A stretch of 64,000 bases of DNA from Asanoa ishikariensis (GTDB lineage Bacteria; Actinomycetota; Actinomycetes; Mycobacteriales; Micromonosporaceae), in the NCBI RefSeq assembly GCF_900107455.1, contig NZ_FNQB01000003.1:124001-188000 (forward strand). Reading direction: 5' to 3'. This document shows, one piece after another, positions 50,924 to 57,663 of this stretch (position 1 is its first letter; each line of letters begins with the position of its first letter). The notes beneath the pieces are model-generated. The model did no database searches. It was not told the origin of the DNA and saw nothing but the letters and a program-made list of their open reading frames with translations. The position numbers were made by a program, and so were the translations under genes.

Positions 50924-51879
50924 CCCGCAGCGGCGCGCCCGGCGACCACGTCGGCTACTTCCACGAGGCGGTCTGTTACGACACCGACGACGAGCTGCTC
51001 GCCGTCCTGCTGCCGTTCCTGACCGGCGGAGTCGACGAGAAGGAACCCACGGTGGTCTCCCTCGGCCCGGAGAAGGCCGACCTGGTGCGCCGGGCGCTGC
51101 CCGCCGGTGTGCTGCCCGGGGTGACGTTCATGACCGGCGGCAGCGTCTACGCGCGGCCGGCCGCCGCGATCCGGGCCTACCGTGAGCTGATGGCCGGCTA
51201 CGTCGCCGAGGGTGCCGCGCAGATCCGGATCGTGGGGGAGATCCCGCGACCGTCGTTCGGCGCGACGTGGCACTGGTGGGCGCGCTACGAGTCGGCGATC
51301 AACCACGCGTACGACGAGTTCCCGTTGTGGAGCCTGTGCGCCTACGACTCGCGGATCACCCCGTCCGCGGTGCTGGCCGACGTCGCCCGCACCCACCCGC
51401 GTTCGCTGCACGCCGACGGCTCGCATCGTCCGAGTGACACGTACGCCTCGCCGGAGTCGTTCCTGGCTGCCTGGCCCCCGGTCGCGCCGGACGTGCTGCA
51501 GTCCGGTCCGCCGCTGATCACCCTGGTCGACCCAACCGCGTCCCGCGCCCGCGGCGCGGTGTCGCTGGTCGACCCCGGCCTGCCGACCGACGAGGTCGAC
51601 GAGTTGGTGATCGCCGTCAGCGAGGTAGTGACCAACGCGCTGCGGCACGGCCTTCCGCCGGTGCGGGTCTGCTACTGGTCCGGCCCTGACCGGATCGTGG
51701 TGTCGGTGACCGACGGCGGCACGGGGCCGACCGACCCCTTCGCGGGGCTGTTCCCGTCCCGCGACAGTGTGACCGGCGGGCTCGGCCTGTGGATCACCCA
51801 CCAGTCGTGCAACTACGTCGCGTTCTCGCGTGACGACTCGGGCTTCACGCTGCGGCTGACGGCGGGCAACCCGCTGTAG
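50920..51879 (+). CDS. MEDS-domain sensor fused to anti-sigma-type HATPase
   Basis: This 319-residue protein has an N-terminal MEDS domain (HVGYFHEAVCYDTDDELLAV, AYRELMAGYVAEGAAQIRIV, FPLWSLCAYDSRITPSAVLA) and a C-terminal RsbW-like ATPase (about 195-319). The N-box is VDELVIAVSEVVTNALRHGL, the G1-like box is VSVTDGGTGPTDPF, and GGLGLWITHQSC is the G2-type segment. Such ATPases phosphorylate STAS partners. It is translationally coupled to the MEDS-STAS protein, so kinase and substrate share the same type of input domain, an unusual symmetry. No sigma factor lies adjacent. The gene ends just before twin operator sequences of the next gene. Confidence 0.88.
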   Translation: MTRSGAPGDHVGYFHEAVCYDTDDELLAVLLPFLTGGVDEKEPTVVSLGPEKADLVRRALPAGVLPGVTFMTGGSVYARPAAAIRAYRELMAGYVAEGAAQIRIVGEIPRPSFGATWHWWARYESAINHAYDEFPLWSLCAYDSRITPSAVLADVARTHPRSLHADGSHRPSDTYASPESFLAAWPPVAPDVLQSGPPLITLVDPTASRARGAVSLVDPGLPTDEVDELVIAVSEVVTNALRHGLPPVRVCYWSGPDRIVVSVTDGGTGPTDPFAGLFPSRDSVTGGLGLWITHQSCNYVAFSRDDSGFTLRLTAGNPL

Positions 51880-51882
51880 GTT

Positions 51883-51927
51883 GTCAACCGTCGTTGACGG
51901 TTCTGGTGTCTGTCAACTACGGTTGAC
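51883..51927 (+). promoter_or_regulatory. Twin operators GTCAAC-N4-GTTGAC before the FAD monooxygenase
   Basis: Two perfect 16-base inverted repeats, GTCAAC-CGTC-GTTGAC (51883-51898) and GTCAAC-TACG-GTTGAC (51912-51927), lie 29 bases apart, the second ending three bases before the ATG. The arrangement would allow two repressor dimers to block the promoter. The matching regulator (TetR- or MarR-like) is not next to the gene. Confidence 0.72.
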
Positions 51928-51930
51928 GAC

Positions 51931-53058
51931 ATGGTGGTCGTTGTCGTGGGTGCCGGGCCGGTCGGGTTGATGCTGGCGTCGGAGCTTTCCCGGTCGGGCG
52001 TACGCCCTCTGGTGCTGGAGGCGTTGCCGTCACCGAGCCTTTCGCTGAAGGCCAACGGGGTGGTCGGGCGTTCAGTGCCGCTGCTGTACGAGCGGGGTCT
52101 CTTTCCCCGCCGGGGGCCGGCGCCGCGCTTCATGTACGGAGGATTTCCGCTGGACCTGCGCCGGCTGCGCGACAACCCGGTGTACGTGCAGCCGGTGCCG
52201 CAGCGGGAGCTCGAGTCTCTGCTCGCCTCGCGGGCTGGCGTGCCTGTCCATCGCGGGCACACGGTTGTCGCCCTTCGTCCGTCGTCGGACCGTGTGTTGG
52301 TCTCGGTCGAGGGGCCGTCGGGTCCCTACACGGTGGACGCCTCGTACGTCGTGGGCTGCGACGGTGCGCACAGCATGATGCGGAAGGCGGCCGGTCTCGG
52401 GTTCCCGGGTGTGTCGGACGACCGGGTGGTGTCCCGGAGCGCGCACGTGGTGCTGCCGTTGACGTTCTTCCGGCGGCGCCTTCGGGGGCCGGGCGGTCCG
52501 TACCGGCCGTACCTGTTCCACCGCACGCCGCAGGGGGTGTTCTCGTTCGCGCGGTTCGGTCGCGGGCCGCACCTGGTGACGACGCTGGAGTGGGACGCGA
52601 CGGTGGACGAGACCGTGCCGGTGACGGTCGACGAGGTGCGGCAGAGCCTGGGGCGGGTGCTGGGCCGGTCGGTCAGGTTCGCTGCCCCGGCCGGTCCTGG
52701 GCCACATGTGTTGCGCCGGTCGACCGCGCGGCAGAACCGGCTCGCCTCGTCGTACGCGTCCGGGCGGGTGCTGCTCGCCGGGGACGCCGCGCATGTCGTG
52801 GCGGGTTTCGGTGGACCGTTGCTCAACCTCGGGCTGCTGGACGCGGTCGACCTGGCGTCGCGGCTGGCCCGTGACGACGTCTCCGGCTACGACGCGGCGC
52901 GGCGGCCGTGGGCGGAGCGGGTGCTGGCCTCGTCGGCGGAGCAGGCCGCGTTGCTGTCACCGGGTGCGGAGACGGATGCGCGGCGGGCGGAGTTCGCCCG
53001 CTACCTCGCCTTGCCCGAGGGGCTGAAGCGGGTCGCGGACACGATCGCCGGCGGCTGA
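51931..53058 (+). CDS. FAD-dependent aromatic-type monooxygenase (PHBH fold)
   Basis: This 375-residue flavoprotein hydroxylase has the FAD motif MVVVVVGAGPVGLMLASELS, the DG motif in YVVGCDGAHSMMRKAAG, and the second FAD motif in VLLAGDAAHVVAGFGGPLLN, all normal. The family hydroxylates aromatic compounds, including drugs such as rifampicin or tetracycline in some members, using NAD(P)H. Length is slightly below that of antibiotic-modifying members because it ends soon after the FAD domain. The ATG lies directly after the second operator copy, with no clear ribosome binding site, so the transcript may be leaderless. It appears to be an inducible single-gene unit. Confidence 0.88.
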   Translation: MVVVVVGAGPVGLMLASELSRSGVRPLVLEALPSPSLSLKANGVVGRSVPLLYERGLFPRRGPAPRFMYGGFPLDLRRLRDNPVYVQPVPQRELESLLASRAGVPVHRGHTVVALRPSSDRVLVSVEGPSGPYTVDASYVVGCDGAHSMMRKAAGLGFPGVSDDRVVSRSAHVVLPLTFFRRRLRGPGGPYRPYLFHRTPQGVFSFARFGRGPHLVTTLEWDATVDETVPVTVDEVRQSLGRVLGRSVRFAAPAGPGPHVLRRSTARQNRLASSYASGRVLLAGDAAHVVAGFGGPLLNLGLLDAVDLASRLARDDVSGYDAARRPWAERVLASSAEQAALLSPGAETDARRAEFARYLALPEGLKRVADTIAGG

Positions 53059-53114
53059 CTTTTGTCGTACCCCTGGGGCATTCTGGCTCTCGAAGGTGCT
53101 GAGGGGAGATTGTG

Positions 53115-53828
53115 ATGATCGGAAAGCTGGAGGCCGTGGTGCTCGACACGGCCGACATCGCCGGCCTGTCGGCGTTCTACCAGGGCCTGGCCGGCTGGAA
53201 GGAGACCCGCGTCGGCGACGACTGGATCACCCTCCGCACGCCGGAGGGCTGGCGAGTCGACCTCCAGGCGGCCCCCGATCATCGACCGCCACTATGGCCG
53301 GGCCAGGAGCTCCCGCAGCAGGCGCATATGGACCTCCGCGTCCCCGACCTGGAGGCCGGCGTGGCGCTGGTGGTCTCCTTGGGCGGCAAGCTGCTACGCC
53401 GCAACGAAACCTGGCACACGGTCGCCGACCCGGCCGGCCACCCGTTCGACCTATGCCTGCGCGCCGACGACCCCGCCACCACGCTGGTGGGCGTGATGCT
53501 CGACTGCCCGGACGCTCGCGCCTTGACCGCCTTCTACGTGGAGCTACTGGGCAAGCCGATCACGTACGAGGCCGAAGGAATGGCAATGATCGGCGAGGAA
53601 GGCGCACAGCCGGTGATGTTCCAACAGGTGCCCAACTATGTGGCGCCGCGCTGGCCAGACCCGGCCTATCCGCAGCAGGTCCACCTGGACATCCTGGTCG
53701 ACGACCTGGACGCGGGGGAGCGAGCAGCGGTGGCCCTAGGCGCGACGCTGCTGTCGGCGAGCAACAAAAGCTTCCGCGTCTTCGCGGACCCGGCCGGCAA
53801 ACCCTTCTGCCTAAACCTCCCGGAATAG
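53115..53828 (+). CDS. Two-domain VOC (glyoxalase/bleomycin resistance fold) protein
   Basis: This 237-residue protein has two tandem VOC domains: LEAVVLDTADIAGLSAFYQG to DPAGHPFDLCL, and VGVMLDCPDARALTAFYVEL to DPAGKPFCLNLPE. The domain boundaries are near residue 120. Such two-domain proteins are mostly uncharacterised and may bind small toxins or act on metal-bound substrates. GGGAG lies before the GTG at 53112 and the ATG at 53115; I took the ATG. The last third uses more unusual codons (CTA, AAA) than its neighbours. Its final coding bases are repeated twice downstream in degenerate form (see 53781-54012). Confidence 0.87.
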   Translation: MIGKLEAVVLDTADIAGLSAFYQGLAGWKETRVGDDWITLRTPEGWRVDLQAAPDHRPPLWPGQELPQQAHMDLRVPDLEAGVALVVSLGGKLLRRNETWHTVADPAGHPFDLCLRADDPATTLVGVMLDCPDARALTAFYVELLGKPITYEAEGMAMIGEEGAQPVMFQQVPNYVAPRWPDPAYPQQVHLDILVDDLDAGERAAVALGATLLSASNKSFRVFADPAGKPFCLNLPE

Positions 53829-54012
53829 CCGGGTAGGTCGGCTCGGCGGCGGGCACAAGGCTTCGCCGACCTGAGGGCAAGCCGTGCTGCCTCTCGCGGA
53901 CTAGCGGGGGAGCATCCGGCCGGCGGAAGGGTTTGCCGACCTGGCGGGCGAGCCCTTCTGGCTGAACCTCCCGGAGTGGCCGTGGGATGTCCGGCTGGCG
54001 GCCGGTAGAAGG
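53781..54012 (+). repeat. Three tandem units derived from the 3' end of the VOC gene
   Basis: Unit 0 (53781-53861) is the last 16 codons of the VOC gene plus 33 bases. Unit 1 (53862-53931, 70 bases) and unit 2 (53932-54012, 81 bases) start with the same codons for FAD (TTC/TTT-GCC-GAC). Unit 2 still reads FADLAGEPFWLNLPE, matching FADPAGKPFCLNLPE, but its stop is changed to TGG. Unit 1 has lost about 11 bases. Each unit ends in AAGG. This is a duplication and decay of a gene tail, overlapping the 3' end of the gene on the minus strand. Confidence 0.8.
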
Positions 54013-54500
54013 AGTGACGGGGTTGCCAAGCGCGTGAGGCGATGATCGTTCGCGGCCCAGGCTGTTGCGGTCGAGTGCGGCTCGTCGGTGATCTTGTTTG
54101 CGCGGATCACTCGGGTCGTGGGGTCCGGGCTGTCCGGGTTGACCAGGCGGTCGGTGAGCAGGAAACCGGGCAGTCCGAAGCGGTCGCCGTGTTCGTGTTC
54201 GGTTAGCACGAGCGTGCCGCCACGCGCGGCGGGCGGCCATCCGTTTTCCAGGGCATAGCCGATGGTCGCGCGCACGTCGGACGCCGTCGGGTAGGCGTCG
54301 TCGCCGTCGCACTCGCCCCACGGCGGCGGCCAGGTGGCCGAGAGGAGGTCCGCTTGCAGTGCCCGGCCGGTCTTGCCGGCACCCCAAGCCCGCACCCGGA
54401 TGCAACGGTGGCATGCGCCGTTGCCCTGGACGCACCGGATCCGCGCGCGCCACGTGAAGCTCTGCCCGCCGAAATGCAGCCGCCGCAACCGGATCCACAC
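53901..54500 (-). CDS. Hypothetical protein, tail formed by antisense of the VOC repeats
   Basis: I do not recognise a named family for this 199-residue protein. The N-terminal 100 residues (WIRLRRLHFGGQSFTWRARI, HRCIRVRAWGAGKTGRALQA, DDAYPTASDVRATIGYALEN, GWPPAARGGTLVLTE) look like a conserved small actinobacterial protein. The last 35 or so residues (PAASRTSHGHSGRFSQKGSP and on) are read antisense through the VOC-derived repeats, so the original C-terminus was probably changed when those repeats formed. GTG at 54500 is chosen because AGGAGG lies ten bases upstream; an earlier GTG at 54521 is possible. It is divergent in function from both neighbours as far as can be seen. Confidence 0.6.
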   Translation of the reverse strand: MWIRLRRLHFGGQSFTWRARIRCVQGNGACHRCIRVRAWGAGKTGRALQADLLSATWPPPWGECDGDDAYPTASDVRATIGYALENGWPPAARGGTLVLTEHEHGDRFGLPGFLLTDRLVNPDSPDPTTRVIRANKITDEPHSTATAWAANDHRLTRLATPSLLLPAASRTSHGHSGRFSQKGSPARSANPSAGRMLPR

Positions 54501-54562
54501 GTGGTCCGCACCTCCTGTCACCGGGCAGACTACGGGGCCCGCTTAGGCAGCCGCATCGATAT

Positions 54563-55276
54563 TCAGAGCGTGGCCGTGAGGAGGCGGACGCCGGCGGTGA
54601 GGGCGGCGCGCGGGTTGGCGCGCCAGTCCGGGGTCGGTGGTGTCAGCGCTGTCGAGAATGGATAGCGGTCGCGCAGGTCCGGCACGTGTGTCTGGATCGC
54701 CGTGGCTCGGGCCAGCCACTCGTCGGCGCCGTCCGACGACATCCGCTGGTAGGCGGCGGTGGTCGAGGCGGTGGCCCGCACTGTCGCGTACAGCATCGTG
54801 ACCGCCGTCGAGCGGCGGTCGGCGGGGACCTGCCAGGTCGCGAGGATTTCCGCCAGGCGTTCCAGCCAGTCCTGCTCGTTGGGGCCCTGGCTGGCCTGCG
54901 ACCAGTTGCGCTCGGTCAGCCACGGATGGGCCAGATAAACGTCGAACAGCGCGGACGACCATGCCAGCAGTGCGTCCGTCAGCGACGACGGCGGGTCCGG
55001 CCACGTCGGCATTGCGCTGGCCTGGTCCTGCATCAGGGCGAGCAGGTTCTCCTTGGTGCCCACGTACGGGTAGAGCGCCATCGCGGTCTTGCCCAGTCGG
55101 GCCGCGACCGCTCGCGTGGACACTGCCTCCAGGCCGGAGGCGTCGGCGAGGGCGATGCCGACCCCGACGATCTCGTCGAGGTCGAGCTGCTGGGCGGGGC
55201 CGCGGCGCGGGGTGGGCACTGTGGCGCCCCGGTGCCGCCACAGCCGGCGGACGTGCGCGTCGATGTCCGGATCCAT
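54563..55276 (-). CDS. TetR-family regulator (TetR_C-type)
   Basis: This 237-residue regulator has its helix-turn-helix at about residues 30-75 (LDLDEIVGVGIALADASGLE, AVSTRAVAARLGKTAMALYP, YVGTKENLLALMQDQ). The long C-terminal domain resembles the tetracycline-repressor C-terminal group. The ATG at 55276 lies 25 bases from the divergent alpha/beta hydrolase start, so the regulator must control both genes from a very small region (55277-55301). It probably senses a substrate or product of the hydrolase. The family in this divergent arrangement is common in Micromonosporaceae and Streptomyces. Confidence 0.88.
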   Translation of the reverse strand: MDPDIDAHVRRLWRHRGATVPTPRRGPAQQLDLDEIVGVGIALADASGLEAVSTRAVAARLGKTAMALYPYVGTKENLLALMQDQASAMPTWPDPPSSLTDALLAWSSALFDVYLAHPWLTERNWSQASQGPNEQDWLERLAEILATWQVPADRRSTAVTMLYATVRATASTTAAYQRMSSDGADEWLARATAIQTHVPDLRDRYPFSTALTPPTPDWRANPRAALTAGVRLLTATL

Positions 55277-55301
55277 AGTCCTTACAGTGTATAGTGTTTT
55301 C
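55277..55301. promoter_or_regulatory. 25-base divergent promoter/operator region
   Basis: The whole gap between the two divergent start codons is 25 bases, AT-rich, and contains CAGTGTATAGTGTT, in which AGTGT occurs twice, separated by AT. With so little room, at least one transcript must be leaderless, and the TetR site must overlap the -10 boxes (TATA-like) of both genes. Confidence 0.6.
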
Positions 55302-56156
55302 ATGGCTACCGCACGAATGCACGACGACACCACGATCGACGTGTCGGTCCGCGGCGAAGGACCGGCCGTCCTGCTCCCCGTCAGCACCACGGTGATCGAG
55401 GGCGAGGCCGCCGAGCAGATGCGCGCCTGGGGCGTCGACCCGGCCCTCGGGCACACCCTCGCCACCGGCCTGGCCGAGGCCGGCTTCCGCGTGGTCACCG
55501 CCGACTACGAGGGCCATCTGACCGACCACCCCAAGCCCGACACCCTGACCGCCGACGCCGTCGCAGCGGACCTGCTCGCCATCGCCAGCGCGGCGGGTGC
55601 CGATCGGTTCGCCTACTACGGCTACTCCTGGCTCGCCCTCGCCGGCCTGCAGCTCGCGTTGCGCACCGACCGGCTCACCGCCCTGGTCATGGGCGGCTAC
55701 CCGCCCCTCGGCGGCCCCTACGCCGCGATGCGGGGCGTCACCGCCGCCGCGCACCGGATGGCCGTCGCGAACGAGGGCAAGCAGTTCGCCGAGGCCGAGC
55801 CCGGCGACTGGGACACCGCCGAGGTCACCCGGCGGCCTGACCAGACCGCGCAGTACGTCACGCTCTACGAGTCCCTTCGGGACTTCGACGAGCGAGCTGC
55901 CCTGAAAACCCTGACCGTCCCACGCCTGGCCTTCGCCGGCGCCGACGACAACATCACCTACGGTCCGAAGTGGGACGACGCCCACGTCGCGATCGGTGAG
56001 CCGCTCGCCCGGCACCGCGCGGAGCTCGAAGCGAGCGGCTGGACGGTGGAGGTGATCCCCGGCGCCGACCACCTGAGCGCCATGCGACCCGAGACGGTCC
56101 TGCCGATCCTCGCACCATGGCTGGCCGGCGCGCAGGCCGCGCGGCCGCACGTCTGA
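55302..56156 (+). CDS. Alpha/beta hydrolase
   Basis: This 284-residue alpha/beta hydrolase is induced or repressed by the divergent TetR. The nucleophile elbow is YYGYSWLALAGLQLAL (serine in GYSWL), the acid is probably in LAFAGADDNITYGPKWDD, and the histidine in VIPGADHLSAMRPE. The oxyanion region near the N-terminus is short (EGPAVLLPVSTTVIEGEA), unlike standard HGG or HGx motifs. The substrate is unknown. Its last codons and 3' flank are repeated three more times downstream (56083-56503), each unit with the gene's own stop and a hairpin. Confidence 0.85.
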   Translation: MATARMHDDTTIDVSVRGEGPAVLLPVSTTVIEGEAAEQMRAWGVDPALGHTLATGLAEAGFRVVTADYEGHLTDHPKPDTLTADAVAADLLAIASAAGADRFAYYGYSWLALAGLQLALRTDRLTALVMGGYPPLGGPYAAMRGVTAAAHRMAVANEGKQFAEAEPGDWDTAEVTRRPDQTAQYVTLYESLRDFDERAALKTLTVPRLAFAGADDNITYGPKWDDAHVAIGEPLARHRAELEASGWTVEVIPGADHLSAMRPETVLPILAPWLAGAQAARPHV

Positions 56157-56503
56157 ACGCCTTCGGGAGGCGTCAGGTCGTGGCGGGGTGCCGGCGGCCG
56201 GCTGCGATCCGAGGTGGTCCTGCCGCTTCTCGCGCCGGGGCGCAGGCCGCGGGGCTCCACGTCTGACGGCCTTCGGGAGGCGTCAGGTCGTGGCGGGGTG
56301 CCGACGGCCGCCTGCGATCCGAGGTGGTCCTGCCGCTTCTCGCGCCGGGGCGCAGGCCGCGGGGCTCCACGTCTGACGGCCTTCGGGAGGCGTCAGGTCG
56401 TGGCGGGGTGCCGACGGCCGCCTGCGATCCGAGGCGGTCCTGCCGCTCCTCGGGCCAGGGCACAGGCCGTGCGGCTCGACGTCTGAACGCCGGCGGCATC
56501 AGG
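56083..56503 (+). repeat. Four-unit tandem array built from the hydrolase 3' end and terminator hairpin
   Basis: Units begin at 56083 (inside the gene), 56203, 56313 and 56423, giving periods of 120, 110 and 110 bases. The two middle units look identical over about 110 bases, while the last is diverged. All contain GGTCCTGCCG, a GCGCAGGCCG-type core, CGTCTGA and, except the last, CCTTCGGGAGGCGTCAGG, which forms a GCCT/AGGC hairpin. Units after the first have lost ten bases in the coding part. The gap 56157-56519 holds nothing else. Confidence 0.92.
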
Positions 56504-56519
56504 CAGTTTCTGGCGATCG

Positions 56520-56939
56520 TCACGCCGTGGTTGGGCCACCCAGCCGCCGCCGGATCGCGGACTGGAAGTTCGGGCAACTGGTCAGGTCGTCGGCCGGGCA
56601 GCGTGCCCCGTGGTCCAGGGCGTCGCGGGCCGTCGTGAGGGCGCGGATCTGCGCGTCGACCGCATCTCGGTGGGCGCGCAGGGCCGCCCGCCGGGCCGGG
56701 CCGGGAGCACCGAGGATGTCCCGGATGTCGGCCAGCCCGAGCCCGGCCTCCTTGGCGAGCAGGATCGCGCCGATCCGTTCCGCGTCGGCCTCCGTGTAGC
56801 GCCGCCGCCCGGCGGTGGTCCGGGTCGGGCGCAGTAGGCCCATCTCCTCCCAGTGCCGCAGCACGTGGGTGGCCAGTCCGAACCGGGCGGCGAGGTCCCC
56901 GATCGCGACGGTTGACTTCAGGTCGACCTGAACTCGCAT
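56520..56939 (-). CDS. MerR-family transcriptional regulator
   Basis: This 139-residue regulator has the MerR winged helix (VAIGDLAARFGLATHVLRHW, EEMGLLRPTRTTAGRRRYTE, ADAERIGAILLAKEAGLGLA) and a C-terminal coiled-coil dimer helix. The tail has CPADDLTSCPNFQSAIRRRL with two cysteines, but not the CxxC metal loop of SoxR or CueR. The helix-turn-helix starts about ten residues after ATG 56939, a short extra N-terminus; two more ATG codons lie farther up (56948 and 56951), overlapping the divergent gene. It should control that divergent methyltransferase through the promoter at 56912-56942. Confidence 0.9.
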   Translation of the reverse strand: MRVQVDLKSTVAIGDLAARFGLATHVLRHWEEMGLLRPTRTTAGRRRYTEADAERIGAILLAKEAGLGLADIRDILGAPGPARRAALRAHRDAVDAQIRALTTARDALDHGARCPADDLTSCPNFQSAIRRRLGGPTTA

Positions 56940-56942
56940 GCT
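56912..56942 (+). promoter_or_regulatory. MerR-type promoter with 19-base spacer and 16-base palindrome
   Basis: TTGACT (-35, 56912-56917) and CATGCT (-10, 56937-56942) are separated by exactly 19 bases, the over-long spacer used by MerR-family activators. The perfect palindrome TTCAGGTCGACCTGAA (56917-56932) fills the spacer. Transcription should start about 7-8 bases after the -10, at the methyltransferase ATG (56950), giving a leaderless message. The site lies inside the 5' end of the merR gene. Confidence 0.75.
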
Positions 56943-56949
56943 CACCATC

Positions 56950-57663
56950 ATGACGATCCCCACCGGCTTCTTGAACGCCCTGGACAGCTTCGAGACTCTG
57001 CCGGCCGCCGCACGGCTCCGCGTCCACAGCTACGAACTGCTCGCGTTGAACAAAGGCGATCGGGTCGTCGACGTCGGCTGCGGCACCGGGCGGGCGGCCG
57101 CGGAGCTCGCCGCACGGCACGCCATCGCGACCGGCATCGACCATCACCCGGCCATGGTCGAGGTCGCCCGCGGGCGCCACCCGGACGGCGACTACCGCGT
57201 CGGCGACGCGCACCGCCTGCCGTTCGCGGACGGAGAGCTGCACGGCTACCGCACCGACAAGGTGCTGCACGACCTGACCGACCCGCACCTGGCCCTCCAC
57301 GAGGCCCGGCGCGTGCTGAGTAGGAACGGCCGGCTCGTCGTGGTCGACCTCGACTGGGACGCGATCAGCATCGCCAGCGACGACCCGGAACGGACCCGCG
57401 CGGTCGTCCACCGCCGCACCGACAAGCTGGCCGCCGGCTTCGCCGCACGGCAGGCACCGGAGATCCTCCGCGCGCTGGGCTTCACCGACGTACACACCAC
57501 CGCCGAGTCCGAAGTGGTCACCACCCCCGAGCTGGGCGGGCTGTTCCTGAGCCGGATCGCCGGAGACGCCGACGATTGGCTCGCCGGTCAGCGCAACCGC
57601 GCCAAGCGCGGCGACCTCCTGCTGGTGATCCCAATCCTGGTCACCGCCGCCACGAGAGCCTAG
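56950..57663 (+). CDS. Class I SAM-dependent methyltransferase
   Basis: This 237-residue methyltransferase has the SAM motif I VVDVGCGTGRAAAEL, motif II-like ATGIDHHPAMVEVARGR, and the post-motif segments YRVGDAHRLPFADGEL and EARRVLSRNGRLVVVDLDWD of the UbiE/Methyltransf_11 group. Its acceptor is unknown. ATG at 56950 fits the predicted start site of the MerR-type promoter; ATG at 56938 would begin within the -10 box. It is divergent from and probably activated by the MerR protein. The end overlaps the convergent acyltransferase gene by four bases. Confidence 0.88.
   Translation: MTIPTGFLNALDSFETLPAAARLRVHSYELLALNKGDRVVDVGCGTGRAAAELAARHAIATGIDHHPAMVEVARGRHPDGDYRVGDAHRLPFADGELHGYRTDKVLHDLTDPHLALHEARRVLSRNGRLVVVDLDWDAISIASDDPERTRAVVHRRTDKLAAGFAARQAPEILRALGFTDVHTTAESEVVTTPELGGLFLSRIAGDADDWLAGQRNRAKRGDLLLVIPILVTAATRA

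Noticed and set aside
56083-56503. Tandem units considered as a CRISPR array
   Set aside because: The units are contiguous 110-120 base copies with no unique spacers and derive from a gene tail; no cas genes are present.
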